A stretch of DNA of 64,000 nucleotides, taken from assembly GCF_041740695.1 (NCBI RefSeq), contig NZ_JBGSLK010000020.1, forward strand, positions 62,001 to 126,000, read 5' to 3'. Both the position numbers and the translations under genes were made by a program. The notes under the pieces are model-generated. The model saw only the letters and a list, made by a program, of their open reading frames with translations. It did not search any database and was not told where the DNA came from. The DNA comes from Haliscomenobacter sp041740695 (GTDB taxonomy: Bacteria; Bacteroidota; Bacteroidia; Chitinophagales; Saprospiraceae). Below, piece by piece: positions 60,337 to 64,000 of the stretch. Every line of letters begins with the position of its first letter. Position 1 is the first letter of the stretch.

Positions 60337-61710
60337 TTAACTTCTATTTTTTAGATACCAGTCCCGGAACGATTCTTTGGGCGCTGCGGGCATTTCGCGT
60401 TGTTTGAACCAGGGATTGAAGGAATTACTGACCATTCCCGGGATGACGCGCATGGCCCAACGCCCCATTTTGCCCATACTCCGGTACACCATTGGGCTGG
60501 ACAACACGCTAGACATCATTTTGAGGCCCATTTTTTTGCCAAAATCCACTTTGCCCTGTCGGGTCAGTTCCTGCCGCCATTCATAAAGCTGTTCATGGAT
60601 GTTGATCTTGACCGGACAAACGTTGGAGCAGGAACCACAGAGGGTGGAGGCAAAAGGCAGGTCTGCGTTTTTGGTCATGTCGAGGTTGGGAGCCAAAATG
60701 GCACCGATGGGCCCCGCTACGGCGTTGTGGTACGAATGCCCACCACTGCGGCGATAAACAGGGCAAGTATTCATACAAGCCCCACAACGGATACATTTGA
60801 GCGAATTGCGGAAGGCTTCGCGACCCAACTGCTGGCTCCGGCCATTGTCCACCAGTACGATGTGCAATTGGGCACCTTTTCTTGGGCTTTTGAAATGGCT
60901 GGAATAAGTGGTGATCGGTTGCCCGGTTGCGCTGCGGGCCAGGAGGCGCAAAAATACTCCTAAGTGTTCGCGGCGAGGGATGATTTTTTCGATGCCCATA
61001 CAGGCAATGTGGACATCGGCGAGGTGGACGCCCATATCGGCGTTGCCCTCGTTGGTGCATACCACAAATTCGCCAGTTTCGGCTACGGCAAAGTTCACTC
61101 CGGTTAAGGCTACACGGCGACTGAGGAATTTGTCGCGCAAGTGCTGGCGGGCCGCTTCGGTCAACAATTGAGGATCGGCATTCCCCTTAGGCGTCCCCAA
61201 ATGCTGGTGAAACAACTCACCAATCTCTTCTTTTTTCCAGTGGATACAGGGCATCACGATGTGGCTGGGTGGTTCATCGGCCAATTGTACGATGCGTTCG
61301 CCCAGGTCGGTATCGACTACTTCAATGCCATTTTTGGCCAGGTATTCGTTGAGGTGGCACTCTTCTGTGAGCATCGATTTGGACTTGACCATGCGTTTAG
61401 TGCCAGCTTGTTGCAGGAGGGAAAGAACGATTTGATTGTGTTCTGCTGCGTCAGCCGCCCAATGCACGATGGCCCCGTTGGCAGTAGCTTGCCGCTCAAA
61501 GGATTCGAGGTAGTCCGCCAAATTTCCCAATACATTGTCCTTGATGGCGGAGGCGGTATCGCGTAAGCTTTCCCAGTCTTCGTAGAGGGTATGCGCTGCT
61601 ATATCCCGTTTTTGGCGAATCCACCAGAGGGTGGCATCGTGCCAGTCTACGCGGGGTTCATCCGCGTTGAAACGTTCAGATAATTCGGGATGTTTGGGTT
61701 TGGTAGACAT
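60337..61710 (-). CDS. lutB: Lactate utilisation iron-sulfur protein LutB
   Basis: A 457-residue protein with an N-terminal LUD domain (residues about 60-290: VVDTDLGERIVQLADEPPSH, FAVAETGEFVVCTNEGNADM) and two ferredoxin-type cluster motifs, CIRCGACMNTCP near 305 and CGSCSNVCP near 360. It transfers electrons in L-lactate oxidation together with LutA and LutC. The lutA subunit is absent from both sides: upstream is only a repeat and the GH51 gene. It may be encoded elsewhere. Confidence 0.94.
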   Translation of the reverse strand: MSTKPKHPELSERFNADEPRVDWHDATLWWIRQKRDIAAHTLYEDWESLRDTASAIKDNVLGNLADYLESFERQATANGAIVHWAADAAEHNQIVLSLLQQAGTKRMVKSKSMLTEECHLNEYLAKNGIEVVDTDLGERIVQLADEPPSHIVMPCIHWKKEEIGELFHQHLGTPKGNADPQLLTEAARQHLRDKFLSRRVALTGVNFAVAETGEFVVCTNEGNADMGVHLADVHIACMGIEKIIPRREHLGVFLRLLARSATGQPITTYSSHFKSPRKGAQLHIVLVDNGRSQQLGREAFRNSLKCIRCGACMNTCPVYRRSGGHSYHNAVAGPIGAILAPNLDMTKNADLPFASTLCGSCSNVCPVKINIHEQLYEWRQELTRQGKVDFGKKMGLKMMSSVLSSPMVYRSMGKMGRWAMRVIPGMVSNSFNPWFKQREMPAAPKESFRDWYLKNRS

Positions 61711-61805
61711 TGCGTGCAGTTTACGGACTAAAGTAACTGCTTTCTCGTATAAAATCCTACTGGTACTCTACTGTATGGTTCAATTTTTGGTTAAAACGTA
61801 CTACC

Positions 61806-61899
61806 CTGAGGTGAATCTTCGTGTCTTAGGTTTCTTAGGTGGTGAAAAGAATCATTATTTCACCACCTAAGAAACCTAAGACACCAAGGGGCACCTCAG
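61806..61899. repeat. Palindromic repeat, TTAGGTG family, copy 3
   Basis: Outer CTGAGGTG/CACCTCAG and inner GTGTCTTAGGTTTCTTAGGT with GGTGAAA face TTTCACCACCTAAGAAACCT with AAGACAC: near-perfect arms. Same family as 4171-4289 and 36062-36138. It lies between the arabinofuranosidase stop and the lutB start, both minus strand. Confidence 0.9.
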
Positions 61900-61905
61900 T
61901 AGTTT

Positions 61906-63441
61906 TTATTTCAGGGCCAACACCACCACAGAAAATGGCGGCACCTTCACCTTCAACTGACTACCACTCAAGGTTGCACCATTGTACACGGCAGGTTTGA
62001 TTTTTTCAGGATTTTCAAAAGTATTGTGATCCTGCAAAGTAGGCGCTGTCAACACCCGGCCATTCACGCTGGCGTACTTGGCACCACGCAAATCAATGGT
62101 GATTTCCTGGGCTTCCCGGGCGTGGATATTGGTCAGTGAAATGTGCGTGACACCCTCCTTGTTTTTGGAAGCAGAACAAGTCAAGGCAGGCAATTGGCGA
62201 TTGTCCAGTTTGTACTGGTTCGTCTGAATCGTCAAAGGCAACATCGTAGCCTCTTGATGCACATTGTACATTTCCATCACGTGGTAAGTCGGCGTCAGGA
62301 TCATTTTTTCTTCCTTGGTGAGGATCACTGCTTGCAGTACGTTGACGATTTGAGCCAGATTGGCCATTTTCACCCGTTCGCAATGGTTTTGAAAAATGTT
62401 CAAGGTCATGCCCGCCAGCACGGCATCGCGCATGGTATTTTGTTGGTACAAAAACGCGCCATTGGTACCTGGTTCTACGTCGTACCAGCCACCCCATTCA
62501 TCCACGATAAGGTCGACCCGTTTGTTGGGATCGTACTTGTCCATGATGTTGCTGTGGCGGGTCACCAGTTCTTCCATTTGATAAGCCCGTTGCATGGTGG
62601 TGAAGTACTGGTCTTCAGAAAAGGTGGTAGAGGGTCCTTTTTTATTCCAATCGATGACGGAATAGTGGTGCAGGGCCACGGCATCTAGCATGTTGTGGGG
62701 AATGTCGCGCATCAACACCTCCGTCCAGTTGTAATCCGCATCGCTGGCACCGGAGGCAATCTTGTACAGGCGGTCATTGCCCGTTGAAGTCATGAAGGTG
62801 GCATATTGGCGGTAAATATTGGCGTAGTACTCGGGTTTCATGTTGCCGCCACAGCCCCAGGCTTCGTTGCCCAAGCCCCAAAAGCGGACTTTCCAAGGCT
62901 TTTCACGGCCATTTTCCTTGCGCAGTTTGGACATGGGGCTGACTCCGTCGAAGTTGGTGTACTGCACCCAATCGGACAATTCCTGAACCGTGCCACTGCC
63001 TACGTTTCCAGACAGATAGGGTTCGGTGCCCAGTTTTTCGCACAAGTTCAAAAAGTCGTGGGTACCAAAACTGTTGTTCTCGGTTACATTTCCCCACCAG
63101 GTATTGACAATCGTGGGGCGATTGGCAAGGGGGCCAATGCCGTCTTTCCAGTGGTAGGTATCGGCAAAACAACCACCCGGCCAGCGCAGGTTGGGTATTT
63201 TGAGTTTGATCAAAGCGTCGATCACGTCTTTGCGCACCCCATCTACCGTAGGGATTTTGGGATTGTTTGTCCCTACGTAAATCCCATCGTAGATGCACCG
63301 GCCCAGGTGTTCGGAGAAATGGCCGTAAATGTGCTTGCTAATGGTGTGTTTGCCGAGGTCGGCATTGAGTACAGCCTGGTTTTGGGCGTACACAAAAAGG
63401 CTGCACAAAGTCAGCAGCAGTGTCAGATGTAGGTTTTTCAT
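61906..63441 (-). CDS. Secreted alpha-L-arabinofuranosidase, GH51
   Basis: A 511-residue glycosidase with a signal peptide (MKNLHLTLLLTLCSLFVYAQ). GH51 features: HTISKHIYGHFSEHLGRCIY at the start, RWPGGCFADTYHWKDGIGP, the acid/base Glu in GLGNEAWGCGG (about 193) and the nucleophile Glu in DEWGGWY (about 314), followed by a C-terminal beta-sandwich. It releases arabinose from arabinan or arabinoxylan side chains. A strong promoter and a TTTACG-rich leader lie upstream. The divergent neighbour is an oligogalacturonate lyase-like gene, so the pair fits pectin side-chain and backbone use. Confidence 0.96.
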   Translation of the reverse strand: MKNLHLTLLLTLCSLFVYAQNQAVLNADLGKHTISKHIYGHFSEHLGRCIYDGIYVGTNNPKIPTVDGVRKDVIDALIKLKIPNLRWPGGCFADTYHWKDGIGPLANRPTIVNTWWGNVTENNSFGTHDFLNLCEKLGTEPYLSGNVGSGTVQELSDWVQYTNFDGVSPMSKLRKENGREKPWKVRFWGLGNEAWGCGGNMKPEYYANIYRQYATFMTSTGNDRLYKIASGASDADYNWTEVLMRDIPHNMLDAVALHHYSVIDWNKKGPSTTFSEDQYFTTMQRAYQMEELVTRHSNIMDKYDPNKRVDLIVDEWGGWYDVEPGTNGAFLYQQNTMRDAVLAGMTLNIFQNHCERVKMANLAQIVNVLQAVILTKEEKMILTPTYHVMEMYNVHQEATMLPLTIQTNQYKLDNRQLPALTCSASKNKEGVTHISLTNIHAREAQEITIDLRGAKYASVNGRVLTAPTLQDHNTFENPEKIKPAVYNGATLSGSQLKVKVPPFSVVVLALK

Positions 63442-63442
63442 T

Positions 63443-63458
63443 GTTTACGTTTACGTAA
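63443..63458. promoter_or_regulatory. Possible operator in the GH51 leader
   Basis: GTTTACGTTTACGTAA contains two TTTACGT half-units and the palindrome TTACGTAA, just before the GH51 start and around the predicted transcription start. LacI-type sugar repressors often use such CGTAAACG-like sites. Inference only. Confidence 0.35.
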
Positions 63459-63467
63459 GAAGTGGGG

Positions 63468-63499
63468 CAAAAATAAGCATTCATTTTCTCTGAGCCAAA
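63468..63499 (-). promoter_or_regulatory. Promoter of the GH51 arabinofuranosidase gene
   Basis: On the minus strand: TTTG (63499-63496), a 20-base spacer, TATTTTTG (63475-63468), a full match to the Bacteroidota promoter. Transcription should begin near 63461, about 20 bases before the ATG at 63441. Confidence 0.75.
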
Positions 63500-63550
63500 G
63501 GATTAGATAAGACACTTGAAATGAACCGTTTACTCATCTAATCCTTTGGC
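63494..63550. repeat. Inverted repeat GCCAAAGGATTAGAT / ATCTAATCCTTTGGC
   Basis: The arms are 15 bases and perfectly complementary, separated by 27 bases, in the divergent GH51/oligogalacturonate lyase gap. The left arm contains the -33 TTTG of the GH51 promoter. It could be a regulatory site or the end pair of a small element. Confidence 0.6.
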
Positions 63551-63751
63551 AAAATGAACACTTATTTTTTTATCGCCCTTAAGAATAATTGTAAAAATAA
63601 CTTTTAAAGGGAAAGTGGCAAAAATTTTGGTGGGATTTTGAAAAAAGGGGAAGCCCTTGGACAATATAGACTGTGCAACAGTAGAGCCCAAGATAGTTAT
63701 ATCCAGACATTGTGTTACTTTTAAACCTCCCCATTCAAAACCTACGATCAC

Positions 63752-64000
63752 ATGAAAACAAGCCATTTTATAGCTTTAACCTTAATCGCATGGTCAACCA
63801 TCTTGCCACTTCCAGCCCAAGCTCCCACTCTGGAAACCGGCGCCCAAAAACCCATGCCCGCCGAATGGATCGATCGCAGCACTGGGCACCACATCAAACG
63901 ACTCAGCCCGATCGACCAACCCAACGAGAGTTTTTATTTCCACAACAATCCCTTCATCAAAACGCCTGACGGCAAAGCGGATCTGATGATTTATTATCGC
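63752..64000 (+). CDS. Oligogalacturonate lyase-like protein, N-terminal part (runs off the right edge)
   Basis: The ATG at 63752 opens a frame of 83 codons to the window end. It begins with a signal peptide (MKTSHFIALTLIAWSTILPL, cleavage after PAQA). The mature start EWIDRSTGHHIKRLSPIDQP and then ESFYFHNNPF match the beginning of oligogalacturonate lyases (PL22 propellers), where WIDKDTGHRV..LS and SLYFHxN are typical. These act on pectin breakdown products, which fits the divergent arabinofuranosidase. The catalytic part lies outside the window, so the call rests on the N-terminus. Confidence 0.65.
   Translation, partial: MKTSHFIALTLIAWSTILPLPAQAPTLETGAQKPMPAEWIDRSTGHHIKRLSPIDQPNESFYFHNNPFIKTPDGKADLMIYYR

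Overview
The window looks like a chromosomal segment of a Bacteroidota bacterium, probably of the Saprospiria (Haliscomenobacter-like); that placement is an inference. The supports are a SusC/SusD pair beside a one-protein hybrid two-component regulator, a GldM-like domain protein, an ExbD with the Bacteroidota-type transmembrane stretch, start codons without Shine-Dalgarno sequences, and several promoters of the Bacteroidota form (TTG, about 17-20 bases, TAnnTTTG). No rRNA, tRNA, CRISPR array or intact insertion sequence was seen.

Layout. (1) 1-12.1 kb: a set of exported proteins, mostly on the minus strand: the start of a Tat-exported protein, two secreted RraA-like proteins, a cupin/SMP-30 fusion lipoprotein, a second SMP-30 lactonase, a beta-helix protein, an esterase, a double-cupin protein and a membrane-anchored PQQ dehydrogenase with a built-in cytochrome c domain. 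Together they suggest an extracytoplasmic oxidation, lactone hydrolysis and C-C cleavage route for sugar-like or plant-derived compounds. (2) 12.3-16.1 kb: gene debris (a toxin-antitoxin pair with a 28-codon toxin stub, a DUF4440-like fragment, another fragment) and a large secreted protein with four 73-residue repeats, a ricin-like domain and a glycine/alanine-rich hydrophobic segment. (3) 16.3-28.6 kb: hybrid sensor/regulator, SusD, SusC and a large BNR-repeat secreted protein. (4) 29-33.6 kb: GldM-like protein, bestrophin, small channel-like protein, a decayed protein joining an effector-associated domain to a sulfatase-modifying-factor domain, and a secreted alpha/beta hydrolase. (5) 33.6-40.7 kb: a complete trpEGDCFBA operon behind a promoter, a leader peptide with three tandem Trp codons and an attenuator. 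(6) 40.8-44.9 kb: a coiled-coil membrane protein, ftsX, then an AT-rich insert with an AAA ATPase/DUF4276 pair and a DUF3761-like protein. (7) 44.9-59.7 kb: housekeeping and repair genes: smc, a small HTH protein, trmN6-type methyltransferase, exbD, N-carbamoylputrescine amidase, LuxE-like protein, small membrane proteins, sbcC and sbcD. (8) 59.7-64 kb: lutC and lutB, a GH51 arabinofuranosidase and, divergently, the start of an oligogalacturonate lyase-like gene, suggesting pectin/arabinan use.

A striking overall property is the number of different palindromic intergenic repeat families. At least eight types are present and three lie within the trp operon. One family has three copies (near 4.2, 36.1 and 61.8 kb) and one has two copies in opposite orientation, both inside the trp operon.

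The best candidates for little-described biology are the all-exported oxidation gene set, the AAA/DUF4276 pair in its AT-rich insert, the secreted repeat/ricin/hydrophobic protein, and the trp leader combined with repeats inserted in the operon.
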